Shown: piece after piece, positions 1-11,684 of the stretch
Numbering within the stretch: position 1 is the first letter of the stretch
Layout: every line of letters starts with the position of its first letter
Assembly: GCA_023374025.1 (NCBI GenBank)
Contig: SIJG01000006.1
Span: 2,355,102 to 2,419,101 of the forward strand
DNA from: Heterodera schachtii
Taxonomy: Eukaryota > Nematoda > Chromadorea > Rhabditida > Heteroderidae
Direction: 5' to 3'
DNA length: 64,000 bases
Translations under genes and position numbers: made by a program
Notes under the pieces: model-generated
Seen by the model: the letters and a program-made list of their open reading frames with translations, nothing else
Told to the model about the DNA's origin: nothing
Database searches by the model: none

Positions 1-69
1 TTATTTACAAAATATAAAATTTTTATTTAATAAAATGAATTCAGTTTTAGTATTTTAGAAGATTAAAGC

Positions 70-160
70 ATGCATTTTCTTATTACCAGTTTAATTATGT
101 TTATTAAATTGTGACGGAGGCCGGAGAATTGATTTGAACTTTGATCGAATTAAAAAATGG
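70..160 (+). pseudogene. Deletion remnant of a small secreted-protein gene
   Basis: The segment begins with the same signal-peptide start (MHFLITSLIMFI) as the intact gene at 62977 and then jumps directly to the 3-prime end of that gene, beginning at the TGTGACGG that encodes CDGG. The middle of the gene, including the intron and the LTNGTDG block, is missing, and a stop follows after about 14 codons. Flanking sequence before and after (about 1-69 and 160-235) also matches 62935-62976 and 63265-63340, so this is a duplicated locus that suffered an internal deletion. Confidence 0.7.
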
Positions 161-238
161 ATTACTTAAATCGCACTTTTTAGCGTGTTGGGACATTTGC
201 GGATAATTTTTGAAAAAATAAAAGCTATTCTTGAAAAA

Positions 239-2168
239 ATGAAAAAAATTAAAATTGCGGCACCATTAATTCTGCTGTTTGTTTTACTATTTTTGAGAAT
301 GACTAACAAAATGCAGCTTCTGGCTGACCCGCTTGTGAAGCAGATTGCTAACAAAACAGCATTTGATCCAACTGAGGTGGTTACTTTTTGTGTAAAAATG
401 GTAAAAACGCAAAAATAATAATAAAATTTATTAATAACTTTTGTCAAAAAATGCCACTTTTCTTTTAACTTATAATTCGGGTTTATTACATCTGAAATTA
501 TTATTTCGTGGAACCATTTACAGTCTTTCCAAGAAATTCTGTAGGTACTTTTTAGAAATTCGCAATTCGCTTCAAAAACATTCGCATGAACTGTTCGATG
601 GAAATTGGCAACGCATGTGCGGCCGGCACCAAGCTGATCATGTTGGCAATGTCGGGCAGGGACTCATTTGAAAGGAGAACGGGCGCGAGAGAGACATGGA
701 TGAAAGAAGCGGTAGGGAGCAATTAAATTGAATTTATTATTATTAATTTATAAATTATTGGCGAAAAACAATTAAAGCAGTAATTAAGTTGGTTTCAGCA
801 TTTTTATTAATCGTGAGAAAAAAAAACAATTGAAATATTCAATTAAAAACTAAATTTGATGATAATTGAAGAATATAACAAAAAAGGACGGGCTTCACTC
901 ATTTGATTTAAAATTTGAGCAAAATGGACATTAATTTTTTTATTAATTGGATAAATATAATTTGGATTTAATTAGGCACCCGGAGAAATTCTCCGTTTTT
1001 TCGTTGCCGACCCATCGGCAGGAGAAGCGGCAGATGTGAAACAAAAATTAGAAGAAGAGCAGAAAAAGCATGGAGACATTGTGTTTTTGCACGGTTTTGT
1101 GGATAAGTACAAGCACTTACATCTCAAAGTGATTTAATTAATTAACAAAAATTAATTTTAATTAATGCAAAATATTTTTATATTTTCTAAGTGCAATTAA
1201 TTTGCTTTCAAATGATAGAAACGGAGAAAAAAGCTTTTGTTTTGTCAATTCTTTGAGGAATTTAATATGTCTGATTTACATATCCCTATAAACATTTTTG
1301 CAGTGGTTCGGTGCCCTGACATGGCAACAACGGCACTGTGCCGGTGCCGAATGGGTGGCGAAGGTGGACGACGACACGGTGGTCCATCTGCGCCGGATGG
1401 ACTATTGGATAAACAAAAAATTCCGCCAAATTGCCGATGTTCATCCTCTGATTATTTTTGGGGATATGGACGCCAGTCGAAAGCCATTTCGGGACAGGGA
1501 CATCAAATGGTCAGTCAATTCACTTTTTTATTCTTTTTTTCATTGACCTTTTTTTGAACATTGTTGAATTTTTAAAAAATACCCAATTGTGCACGGACCA
1601 ATTGTCAGTTGTCTGTTGCCAATTGTCCGTGTCCAAATTGTCCAGTTCCCGGGACGAAATGGCCAAGTGTTGAGTTGCTTCTTCAGCCCCAAATTTATTT
1701 GCAGGTACATCTCGAGGGAAGATTTCCCTGGTGAATTGTTCCCCATATTTGCGCTTGGCAACATTTATTTGACCAACACCGACACTGTCAAAGCTGTCTT
1801 GGCACACACCACGAAAACTAACGGCTTTTTCCTGGAGGATGTACTGTACTCGGGCATTTTGGCCGAGTTGGCCAATGTGACAATGTCCAATCAGCACAAG
1901 CACTTTATTTGGATGGAACGAAAAGCAAAACTTATTAAATAATATTTTCAAATAGAATAAAATTATGCCAAAAATCATTTTTCATCATGCTTTTTATTAA
2001 AATTAAATTTTGGAAATTTTTTTTATTCTTGTTCCATATTTTCCCTATTTATTACAGTATGACTGCGTCGACGGCGTGCCAACCGTGTTTGCGATGTTCA
2101 ATGCCGCCAATCGGGACCAATTTGGAGAATATTTTGACTATTTGAAGAAATTGTCTTGCAAAATTTAA
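239..2168 (+). CDS. GT31 beta-galactosyltransferase-like gene 1 (six exons)
   Basis: Proposed exons: 239-391, 556-711, 976-1128, 1304-1509, 1705-1924 and 2058-2168. Translations show a type II membrane anchor (APLILLFVLLFL), the Galactosyl_T start with an ARETWMK block (family motif R-x-x-W), the metal-binding KVDDD motif in exon 4, and the acceptor-side EDVLYSG motif in exon 5. The last exon is a YDCVDG...LKKLSC tail. Such enzymes transfer galactose from UDP-Gal in the Golgi lumen. Introns are in compatible phases throughout. Exon 5 has no GT donor; a GC donor (AAA|gcaaaa at 1925) gives exactly the 220-base exon seen in the paralogue at 5530-5749. Exons 3 (153 b) and 6 (111 b) also have the same lengths in that paralogue. 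The anchor exon is the least certain part: it is attached by phase only, and its LADPLVKQ motif also resembles the start of the GT14 gene at 10 kb. Acceptor specificity cannot be read from sequence. Confidence 0.82.
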
Positions 2169-2280
2169 TCCTAATTTTCTTCGGAATTCCAAACCCAAAG
2201 ATTTTAATTTTTTATATATTCTAATTATGAATAAATCTAAGTCATAAAACATTTCTTAGAAAAAAGAACATAAAGAAACC

Positions 2281-2560
2281 CTGAAATAAACGGACTATTC
2301 ACCAGAATTTTAGTGAATAAGAATCATTAAACACCATAAAATAAATGGGAATTATAAAAATGTAAAAATAAAAGAGAAACTGAGAAAAAACTAAGAGCAA
2401 AAATTAATTCTATCGAAGAAAAGTGTGACAAGAAAGGAAAAAAAAGGTGAATAAAGAAAAACATTGGAAAAAATAAAACATGCATAGAAAGAATAATTTA
2501 AATTAAAAAAATAAAATTTTCGGTAAATATATTTGACTCTCTCAAGTTAAAATAATTCGA
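2281..2560 (+). repeat. Duplicated segment, copy also at 14811-15150
   Basis: The stretch beginning ACTATTCACCAGAATTTT, followed by A-rich sequence with CATAAAATAAATGGGAATT, recurs almost in order at 14811-15150 and leads in both places into the same decayed GT31 5-prime exon. A short inverted piece of the start (CACCAAAATTCGGGTGAATAG) occurs at 62830. This is a segmental duplication of an already decayed locus. Confidence 0.7.
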
Positions 2561-2566
2561 TTAAGC

Positions 2567-3020
2567 ATGGTGGCCATAATTTGGATTTGCTGCTTTTATT
2601 GCTTGAATGCAATTGCACTCCAATGGGATTCGATTTCTAAGTTAAATTTAAAATTTTGGACTGAGTTTGAAAGACCGTGCAAAGGCAATGCCAAGCTGCT
2701 CATTTTGCTGATGACGCGTTGCAACGGATTTGAGCGAAGAACGACCGACCATTCGATAAACGTTGATAAATGTACTCATTATTCACTGATTGAATAGAAA
2801 CAAATGATGAAATATTCAATATTTATTATATTAATGCAAAAAAAAATTATGCTATGAATTCAAAAACTCACTTTTAATTTTAAGTCGACGGCGAAGAAAA
2901 ACGCTTTTTGGTTGCTGGCCCCTCAAAGATGAAGCAGCAAAAATTTGTACAACAAAAATTGAGTGATGAGCAAAAAAAGCTTGGCGACAGGTTATTCTGC
3001 ATGGCATTATTTGTTAGGTG
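2567..3020 (+). pseudogene. Decayed third GT31 galactosyltransferase gene
   Basis: The start is homologous to the N-terminal exon of the minus-strand gene at 6523-6756: a hydrophobic start (MVAIIWICCFYCLN), then FERPC and KLLILLMTR matching FEKPC and KLLILTMSR there. The RxTW region is lost. The second exon at about 2890 reads GEEKRFLVAGPSK and QKLSDEQKK, matching GEELRFLIAGPGK and QLVNEQKE. It then needs a one-base shift at about 2992 to continue as VILHG, and stops soon after. The exons with the DDD and EDVLYTG motifs are absent, so the copy is not functional. Confidence 0.8.
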
Positions 3021-3024
3021 TTAG

Positions 3025-4015
3025 CATATGCTTTAGCCTCATTTTGTTCCTTTTTAGGTGTGAATGGCTAAATTTTCAAATGAGTCCTTGTGGCTTTCTT
3101 GAAATTTTTTGAGTTTTAGAACTTTTGATAGAAATTAAAAATAAATTCAATCATACCACAAAAATAATCAAAAAAAAATTACTAAAATACTAATAAATTA
3201 ATGAGGATTTCAATAGATAAAAGTCAAAAGCTCGGACACGAGTTCGAAAACCAGTGAAATTTTTAAAATTTTGTATAAATTTTTTTAACAATTGTTACAC
3301 CTAAAATAGCCAATATTGTGGGGGTTTTGTTAAATAGCAAACCTATCAAAAATTAGGCAAAATCCCGTAGAACGCCAAAACCGGTATGGACTCCCAAAAT
3401 GCTAAAGATGAAGATTTTTCAAACAAATGAAAAGCATGAGCTTAATGGTTTAATAGGATAATCAACATTTTTGATGAAATATTGATCACCGAGTGGCTAC
3501 CGATCCAAAGGAATAAAATTGTGCTTTATATAAAATTAATTAAACATTATATTGACTTTAATTTTTTACATTGCAATTAAAGTTATTGAGGGTCCTTTAA
3601 AAACGTTATGAATGATCAATATTCCATTCTTCTTTGCACTACTAACTTGACAAATGGACACTAATTTGTAAGTTTTTTAATTTTAATATTATTCAGTTTT
3701 TAAATTATATATGGCATTAGTTTTGAAGAATTCATGTCAGATATTCGTACAAAAAAGTTGAAAAAAAATTAAAATATTCAATATTTATTTATTTTCAGAA
3801 ACGCCGCTTAGGTTTTGTTAGGAACAACACCACATAATGGCATATTTAAAAATAATAATTGAAAAATATTTTTATAATTTTAGTGTATGCGCTGTTTGTT
3901 CCAATGTTTTTTTGATAATAATAAAAAAATTTTTGTTAGAATTAGCATATGCTTTAGCCTCATTTTTTGTTTCCTTTAGGTGTGAAAATGGTTAAATTTT
4001 CAAATGAGTCCTTGT
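3025..4015. repeat. Pair of direct repeats flanking AT-rich intergenic DNA
   Basis: A block of about 75 bases (TTAGCATATGCTTTAGCCTC through CAAATGAGTCCTTGTG) occurs at about 3022-3105 and again at about 3944-4015, roughly 0.92 kb apart in the same orientation. A related TTTAGCCTCATTTTG / CAAATGAGGCT pair in inverted orientation is at 27158-27220 and 48178-48235. Between the two direct copies I see no coding potential. Confidence 0.5.
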
Positions 4016-4378
4016 GCGGGATCCCGCAAATTTTAAATGCGGGATTTGCGGGATTAATCCCGCGGGATCCTGTCCCGCAAAAAAATTTTGGGTTCCAATC
4101 CCGCAGCGGGATCCGCAAATTTGAAATTTCCGGTCTCTAGAATTTATTATAAATTTATTTAACATTTTTGGCATTCTGTCTTTTAAAATTTTCAAAAAAT
4201 CAATGACCGCAGAATCCCGCACAAAAAGTCAAATTTGCGGATCCCGCTGCGGTATTAGAACAGCAATTTGCAGGACGGGATCCCGCAGGTAAAAATCGCG
4301 CAAAATCCCGCATTTTCCAAAAAATGCGGGATTGCGGACTGGGATCACGCAAATCCGCGCGCGATCACGTCTCGCGCC
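4016..4378. mobile_element. GC-rich inverted-repeat element end with GCGGGATCCCGC iterations
   Basis: An AT-rich background is interrupted by many copies of GCGGGAT and its complement ATCCCGC, which can fold on each other. The right edge reads CCGGGCTCTA, the same terminal sequence as the element ending at 43398. The left end is not clear and no target duplication could be assigned, so this is probably a partial or degraded copy. Confidence 0.55.
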
Positions 4379-5063
4379 GGGCTCTACTCTATATTAACAT
4401 TCATTTGTTAAAACTATGGATGTTGTATCGGTCTTGAGTCTTGACTCGATTAAAGTCTTGTTTTGGATTGTAAGGTTCCTAATGAGTCAAAATCAAAAAA
4501 TGAAGAATTGTTTAAGAAAAGAATCAAACAAAATTTTTAAACGATTTTTAATCGAATAAATTAATTTTTAAAAAGTCTCTGTTTTTTGGGTCTCGAGTCT
4601 CGGGATAATGTTCTAAAAATGGAAAAGAGGATGGAATATATTTTTTTTGTTCTCAACCAGTGACTTTTAAAATGGTGCAGTGACAAAGGATCCACAAAAA
4701 AAGGACCCACGGACAAAGCAAAGGGCCAAATCCGACAAAGGGCCCACACCGACAAAGAGTCCAGGGACAAAGGACAAACACCGAAAAAGGGCCCACAAAA
4801 AATAATCTAAAAATTGAGCTGATTCCAAGAGAAAATCCGTGATACCGATGCCCGAATTCTGGCAATGGTTCCGAGCTATTATGTCGGCATACATTCCCAA
4901 CAACGATGCTCACAATTTCTTATATGAAGCATGAATATTTTTTCATGAAGCCAAATTTAAAAAAAATCGAATTTTTTGGAAAAACTTTCAAAAATATTGA
5001 CAAAATTTTTTTTTATTAACATTTAATTGAACGTAAAATGCATCTTGAAATAAATTTTCCTCA

Positions 5064-6756
5064 TTAATGTTCACATGACATTTTCTTCAATTCCTCATAA
5101 TATCTGACAGTCTCATTTCCATTATCGGTGTTCCAAACGGCGAAAGGTGTTGGCAGTCGGTCGACACATTCAAACTCAAAATTTATGTACATGTGTTGTT
5201 GCTACATCCCAGTTATATTCAAATCAGTATTTTTTGCAACAAAAAAAATTCGTCAAAAAATTTTCGGTGTGCCAAAATATTGTCGACGTTTTGTCGATTC
5301 AAAAACTGTCATATTTTTTTGTTTTCATTTCGCCTAAAATTTTCTGTCATTCATTCCCTCGTTCCTTTAATTTCCCTTATTTTTAATTTCCCATATATTT
5401 TTTTAATTTAATAATTAAGAAGTGGATATTCAATATATGACAAACATTTTAAATTTTGAAAAACCAAGGGGCTATCAACATTTCAAGAATTTTATTAATT
5501 GTTTATTATGCCCAATGATTATTAATTACCTGCAATCCATTCCCATAAAAATGGCTCAATTGGTCCGATACGGTGACATTGGCCAACTCGGCCAAAATGC
5601 CCGTGTACAGCACGTCCTCCAAATAAAAACTGTCGGTTTTGTGAGCTTGTTCCAAGACGGCTTTGATGGTGCTTGGAGTTGTCAAATAGCAGCCACCGTA
5701 CAAAAACGGTGGGAAATGTTCGCCCGGGAACATTTCATAAGGGACGTACCTAAAAAAGAAGCCATGGCCCTAAAATAATTTAGGAAGCTGTTTCTGCTCT
5801 GCTGCTAATTGTATGTCATCTAATTAATTCAGTATTTGAAGTCTAAAACATCACAAATGAAGAAAAAAGCGGAAAAATTTCATTAAATCTAAAATAAATA
5901 TCTTTTTATTTTTTAAAACTCCGTTTTTGAAACTTTTCGCTTCCATAAATAATTATTCTGCACTGAATGTGTTACTGTTCATATGTTACTTAAATTTTTT
6001 TAAACGGTATTTGACATATATAATTTTAAACTACCATTTGCTGTTCTTGTCCCGAGATAGGCCTCTATCTGCCGAGACTCCAAAATAAATCAACGCATGT
6101 TCTATGGCCATTTTTCCAAATTTTTTCTCCGTCCATTCGACCATCCGTCGGACATGGACCGCAATGTCATCGTCCACCTTGAGCACCCATTCGGCACCGG
6201 CACAGTGCCGTTGTTGCCACACAAAGCCACTATACATCTGAAAAAAAAAGACCATGATCTGATAAATAAGTCAATTCTTTGTTCACTTTGATGTGTAAAT
6301 GGGCGTAAACGTCGACAAATCCGTGCATCAGCACCAAATCGCCATGCTCTTTTTGTTCATTCACTAATTGTTGTTGCACATCGTCCGCTTCGTCCTTCCC
6401 AGGACCGGCGATCAGAAAACGAAGCTCTTCACCGGCCAACTATGGGAGGGGGCAGGGGCGATTTTGGTGAAATTTGGTAATTTTCAAAATATTTGATAAA
6501 CTAATTATTTTTCTAAATTCACAGCATCTTTCATCCAAGTTCGGATGCCCCTTCTGCTGTCGAAGCCTTCCCGGCGCGACATTGTCAATATGAGCAACTT
6601 GGTGCCATTAGCGCAAGGCTTTTCAAACTGGGCCCATGCATCCAGGCCAAAGTGCCGGAAATGAATTTGGAAGTTGTAGCTAATTTGTCCACTGTTGACG
6701 ATGTGTGCCATTGGAATGAGCAGGGCAAACATTTGCCAAATGCAAGAGATGACCAT
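5064..6756 (-). CDS. GT31 beta-galactosyltransferase-like gene 2 (five exons)
   Basis: Exons on the minus strand: 6756-6523, 6439-6287, 6237-6035, 5749-5530 and 5174-5064, all phase-compatible, giving about 306 residues. The first exon carries a hydrophobic signal-anchor (IWQMFALLIPMAHIV) and the RGIRTWMK block. Exon 2 reads GEELRFLIAG and HGFVDVYAHL. Exon 3 has WQQRHCAGAEW and the catalytic KVDDD. Exon 4 has EDVLYTGILAEL. Exon 5 is a conserved tail with FECVDRLPTPFA. This is the normal order and length of a Golgi Galactosyl_T (GT31) enzyme using UDP-galactose. The last intron ends in ttttgag rather than the usual tttcag, but the 111-base exon it yields matches gene 1 exactly. Together with gene 1 and the relic at 2567 this forms a local gene family. 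Confidence 0.87.
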
Positions 6757-8030
6757 GCTCTAAGTATTGGCAAATGAGAAATGGGACTTAGGATTGAGTA
6801 TGAATGGTGCGGGGGATATTTAAATGCATTTACGCCCTAATCACTTTATTTATTTTACATCCATTTTTGTGGCGCGGGGCCCTTTCTTATTTCCCCCAAT
6901 TAAATGGTATCCTACGAAAACATTCCTTAATTAGGGCAATAAAATGTGAATCAAATGGCGAATCCGAGTTCAGAAAATGTCCCCGCGAATAGAGGGGTGT
7001 CTAATGAGGGAGTCTCACTCGAGCAAATTGGATTGGCAAAACCCCAAGACTGATCAGCGAAAAATTCGGGAAAGGTTACACAAAAAAAGGGGCCGCCCCT
7101 TTCCGTCCTCTGGGCATTTGTTAATAAGAAATTAAAGGCGACAATTAGTGTTAATGAGAATACAAATAAACTTATGTATCACCATCACGAAATGTTTCCT
7201 TTTTGTTTTTCCTTCAATTCCATTTTCTTAAATTCGTTTCAATAAATGTCATTTGTTCGTCATCCGTCGGTAGGGAATTCATCAAATGAAACGACATACG
7301 AATAAAAGCGTAAAATTTCAACAACAGCAATAAATTAGGATAAAAGATTCAATTAATTTATATATATTATATTTAATAAGACCCTAAAAAATTGCAATTT
7401 AAAAAAATTTACAGTATCATTCTGTGAAAGATTCTATGTGTAATAATGTAATTTGTTTTTGAGAATGATAAGTTTAGTTTTTGAGGCTGACCACCGCCAC
7501 CATCAAAATTGGACAAATTGTTTATGTGATACTACAAATAAAAATTAATATGTTTTTATTGCATAAATAACCCCCCTAATTGAGCCGAGGATTTGATACC
7601 CAATTGATCAACTGTATACGCCTTGAGCTCGATTAAAAATGGGAAAAGGGGCAATAATTTTGTCTGCTTTATTTTGTTTAATACATTAACCACTGTAATT
7701 AGTGAAAAAAATATTTAATATATCATACAAAAATTAAAAATAAATAATCACAATTTTGAAAACTCGTCCACTTATTCACCATCACATTTAAAGCTCATCG
7801 TCTCATTAAATGTCAACATTTTGTCACCAACCATCTTCTGCTTTTCGCTTCGTTTATTCAGTATTTTCCTCTTAAAACTTTGAAATCGAACCTTAAAAAG
7901 TTCATTGGATTTGTTGAATAAATTACTTAATTAAAAAAGGACAAACAACAATTTTAATTTGGTGGATTTAAAAAAAAAGCTAACGAATTATGAAATTATC
8001 CTTTTTGAGTTTCCTTTAATATTTTGCCAA
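6757..8030. other. Intergenic region, no gene seen
   Basis: The region holds the upstream sequence of the GT31 gene on its left and the 3-prime flank of the GT14 gene on its right. It is AT-rich with scattered ORFs that have no family motif or splice-compatible partner. No RNA gene was recognised. Confidence 0.5.
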
Positions 8031-10396
8031 TTAACGAACATTAGGCAGTTGTTGGACAAACGATTTGTTCACCACCGGTGCCATTTTGTCCAATTGTTTC
8101 GCGCCCGTGTGCAAATGGGTCATGTTGAACAACCGTTCGTACACACACAACAAAGCGCCAAAATCGAAGGCGGGCCAAAATCTGTTGAAGAAAAAATGGG
8201 GGAATGCGGCGAGTCGGGCCAAGTCTTCGACGCCAAAAATGCAAATGCCATGACGAAAATGGGCAGAGGGACAGGAAGTATCCGGAGCCCACAAAGTCTC
8301 CCTGAAAGCTTGGTAATGGGGTCATGTCCAGCATTTTTCGAGATATAAGAAAATCATAATGAGAATGCGCACCTCGTTAAATGTTTTGTGGGCCCCGCCT
8401 TTTTTTGGTTGAAGCATGTCTGCGTAAAGCCGCCCGGCGCGTTAAGCTGATCAGCCGAGTGCAGAGTGACCAGCATAATTTCGTCACGTCCATAGCCGAT
8501 CAGATTCATTCGTCGGACAAGTTCGGTCAGGTTCAGCTCCAATCGAATGAATCGGACCATGGCACGAGTCAGACTGATTTCAAAATAGCCTTTTGAAAGC
8601 AGCAAATGTGGCGAAAAGCCATGAACAGAAGCAGCAGCCGGAACAGCAGTATTCAGAGTGACTTTTATGTAATTAATTTGAACGGTTTATTTATTTATTG
8701 AAATTAGGATTTATGACTTTAATTAGCCAAATTAGTTGTTTTGTAAAATGCTATTAATCAAAAAAAAATCAAAAGATTTCCAAGCCTGGAAAAATTTATT
8801 AAGAAAAAACTTCAAAAATTTCGATTTTTCGCATTTCATGTATAAAAATTGTTAATTTGGCGAAATTAGAAACTCTAAAAAAGCTGTAATTTTAAGAGAT
8901 TTTATGTACCATTTTTGAACAAATTCAATGCCTCAAAACTCCAGTCCATTCCTGTAATTTTGTCAACTCGTCCAGGCGGTGGTACTACAACTTGAACATC
9001 GTTTGCTCCGTCCATCCAAGTGAAAATTTGAGCCATTTGAACATGCGTTTTGATTGCCGTGTCGTGGTTCTGTAAAGCAAATAATAATATAATTTCGTGA
9101 TAATTAAATTTTCTGGGTCGGTAATTTTGATAATGCATTCCGTTTTTGGGTCATAGATATCATAAAAATCAGACCAGAAAATTAACACATAATTAAAATC
9201 AAAAATTATTTTCTGTGATATGTTGAAACCCTGTGCTAATTGTCTGTATACCGTACATTGCTCATATACCGTATTACATATATTATATAAGTTATGGCCA
9301 ATTCACTCACTTGCAACAGAGTGACATATTCCCATTTGCGTTGTGGCGTGTCCAATCGCTCAAAACAGTCCAACACCGCCTCCATCATGCCCTCCCCGTC
9401 ACTTTTCATCGGGCGCTCGTCTCCCATAATTACATTCGGAAAGCATTTGGCCAACGCGCTGCACGCGGCGCTTAAACAGCGCGGGGGACGCGGCATCGAC
9501 GACGAAACAGTACCAATTGAGCGGGGAAAAGGTGGCGGCGAATTCCAACTCAACCACCACATAGTCCTGGGGAGAGAATGAAATAGGGAAGGGTAATAAT
9601 TAGTGATGACCAATAATGAGATTGGTCAAGAGTCGAGACTGAGAATTGGGCCTGAAAAATTTAGACCAAGAAACAGGTCGAGAGTAAGGAGAATTTTAAC
9701 CCTGAGGGAATCATTTCATTTCAAGTTCGAAACTGAATTATGAGCCAGAACTAGGACTCTGAAAATTTTTTTAAAAGCCGTAATTTCGAAATCCAAAATT
9801 TTGGGTCTCCAATTCAGCGCCTGCTTCACAAAAATAACTCATGAAAAGAGTTGAAAGTCTTTCATCTGTCCGGGATCGAGAGTTTACCTCAAAATTCGAG
9901 ACATTAGAGAGAATAGGTCACAAAACCCAAAGAATAGGCATGGAAATGTGAGACCAAAGTTGCGCATTTCTTGCCTTGTACACTGTTCGAATTTGTGCCA
10001 TTGGGTAATTGGCATGCTCCTTCTCATCCTTCCCCCCCTGTTCTTCATCCTTGGCACTATGCCAAAATCGGTTTCGGCTTCGAATTGCCGTGCAGGACAT
10101 ATCCAACTCATTTTCAGCCGGATCCTCCTCACGACTAATGCGTCGTTTAATCATTTGGCCAATGTATTCTTCGTCATTGGCAAACAGACGAGCACAATCC
10201 AACGGCTCACTTCCCTTCGGCAGAGCCCACCAATCGAAACGTTTTTGGGACGGCTAATTTAAAATTTTTTTAAATTATATAATTAGGAATGAATCAGCTT
10301 ACAATTAGGTCTATCTACCTCTTGTTGAATGAATTTTATCTCGTCATCATTTTGCTTCACTAGCGGGTCTCCAAGAAGCAACATTTGTCCTTGCAT
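8031..10396 (-). CDS. GT14 core-2/I-branching-type glycosyltransferase, with one frameshift
   Basis: Six exons on the minus strand: 10396-10319, 10253-9975, 9566-9311, 9069-8910, 8661-8373 and 8301-8031. Family landmarks appear in order: LDCARLFA and MSCTAIRSR near the start; YPMAQIRTVYK, DYVVVELEFA and NWYCFVVDA; CFPNVIMGDE; LLQNHDTAIKT; APGGFTQTC; and RHGICIFGVEDL with the C-terminal FDFGALLC. GT14 enzymes add branching GlcNAc or similar sugars in the Golgi. The intron after TVYK uses a GC donor (AAG|gcaaga). Exon 3 is 256 bases although both its borders are phase 0, and the reading frame switches between FKRRVQ and ALAKCFPNV at about 9458, so there is one extra base. This is either an assembly error or a very recent inactivation, since no other lesion is seen. 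The ATG at 10396 follows directly on an acceptor AG, so an upstream membrane-anchor exon may exist. Confidence 0.82.
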
Positions 10397-10519
10397 CTAA
10401 AAAGAGGAAAGTTAGCAAATGTATTAAAAATTCTTAATGTTTTCAAACTTTGACCCAAAATTTGTCAATTTTTGTAAAAAATCTGTTTACAGACCAAAAC
10501 GAAATTTAAAAAAAATTTT

Positions 10520-10545
10520 CCCGGCGACGCCTCTGGCACCGCCAA
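10520..10545 (-). repeat. GC-rich GATA-loop hairpin repeat (degenerate copy)
   Basis: CCCGGCGACGCC...GGCACCGCC is a degenerate member of the dispersed hairpin described at 18591. It is preceded on this strand by the same T- and A-rich flank (AAAATTTTC) that marks other copies. Confidence 0.5.
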
Positions 10546-10688
10546 ACCATCATATAAATATCCACATAGAACAAGCTGACGAAAAAAAAATAGAGAAACA
10601 ATTTTACTTATTCGTTAAATAATTTTAACCAATAAATTTTTTTCGATTAATAAATTAAGAGTTGATCAAACTCGATTCCTGGCCCGAC

Positions 10689-11361
10689 CTATTTGACCCA
10701 ATAACTCCCACTCTTGTCCATCCGTTTCACCTTTATCTCACTGATCTCTTCCAATGGCAAATTGCCTTCCAATGAGCAAATAGGTCTGCCCATCTGAGTG
10801 CCGTTAATTCTGAGCACATAGCAACGCTTGGTCAGCACAATGTCCAAATGTAACACGTAAATGCCATTTGCCAATCGTACGCCTTTACTTCTAATTGATT
10901 TTGATAACTAAATGAAATAATAATTTATTGCATTAATTAAAATAATTACCCCATTCATTAATTAATTAAATACCCTCGGCAAAGTTACTTCTAAATCGCT
11001 GTCCGTCCCAATTTTAAATCTCACTTCTGTTTTGGACTCACTGCCTAAATTAAATTTGCTACTTTTTGATCCTTTAATAATTATTTGATCGTTTACCCTT
11101 TTTGGCACTTAAAAGTTCAACCAAAATACTTTTAATTTTTGCATCAGTTAATCCTTTGATTTTGATCATCTGCTGTTGTTCACCGTTATTTGTTAAATTG
11201 ATTGGGAATATTTTGTCAGTTAATTTGGGTGGACAAGATGCCGAACCGGCGGATAGCATTTTCGGAAGGGATGGCCTAACGGAATCAGACGGTTGAACAA
11301 ACTGAAATATAAATGTGATCAAACTGAAACATCCGTCGTTGATCAATTTAAACACATCCAA
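10689..11361 (-). CDS. Small multi-exon protein, possibly galectin-like
   Basis: Three exons on the minus strand: 11361 (or 11301)-11097, 11044-10974 and 10907-10689, phase-compatible, giving about 165-185 residues. The pattern of alternating strands, with FPINLTNNGE, VRFKIGTDSDLEVTLP, GIYVLHLDIV, YVLRINGTQMG and a closing LPLEEISEIKV, resembles the layout of a galectin-type carbohydrate-recognition domain (first strand, H-x-R region, F-x-I and iNG strands, closing I-x-x-I-x-V). The key galectin residues (H-N-R and W-G-x-E) are not present, so the sugar site would be lost or the match is only superficial. The 11361 start gives a hydrophobic N-terminus (FSLITFIFQF); alternatively an acceptor at 11302 implies another first exon upstream. 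It lies just beyond the GT14 start on the same strand. Confidence 0.5.
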
Positions 11362-11684
11362 TCCATGCTAGTTAATTAATATCCTAAGTAAATAAAAAAC
11401 AATTTTTGAAAATAAATTTTTTAAAGTGTGAATTAGTTACAAAATGCCACAAAAGAAGTGATTTAAGGCTGCAACAAAAATCTAATAAAAATTCTTATTT
11501 TAATTATTTTGGTAGTTTTTTGTACATGTTTCTTACACATTCATGAACCTTTTTCATATTTTATGTACATATTTTGCGATTTTTCTTACATATATTTTAC
11601 AGTCCCAGTAAATATTTATTTTTTTAAATATTATTTTCAATTTAAATAAGTCAATTTTTAGAGGTGAAAATTATAATGAATTAA

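Noticed and set aside
3025..4015. LTR retrotransposon with 75-base direct repeats
   Set aside because: Repeats are too short, there is no TG...CA end, primer site or polyprotein; treated as a simple direct repeat.
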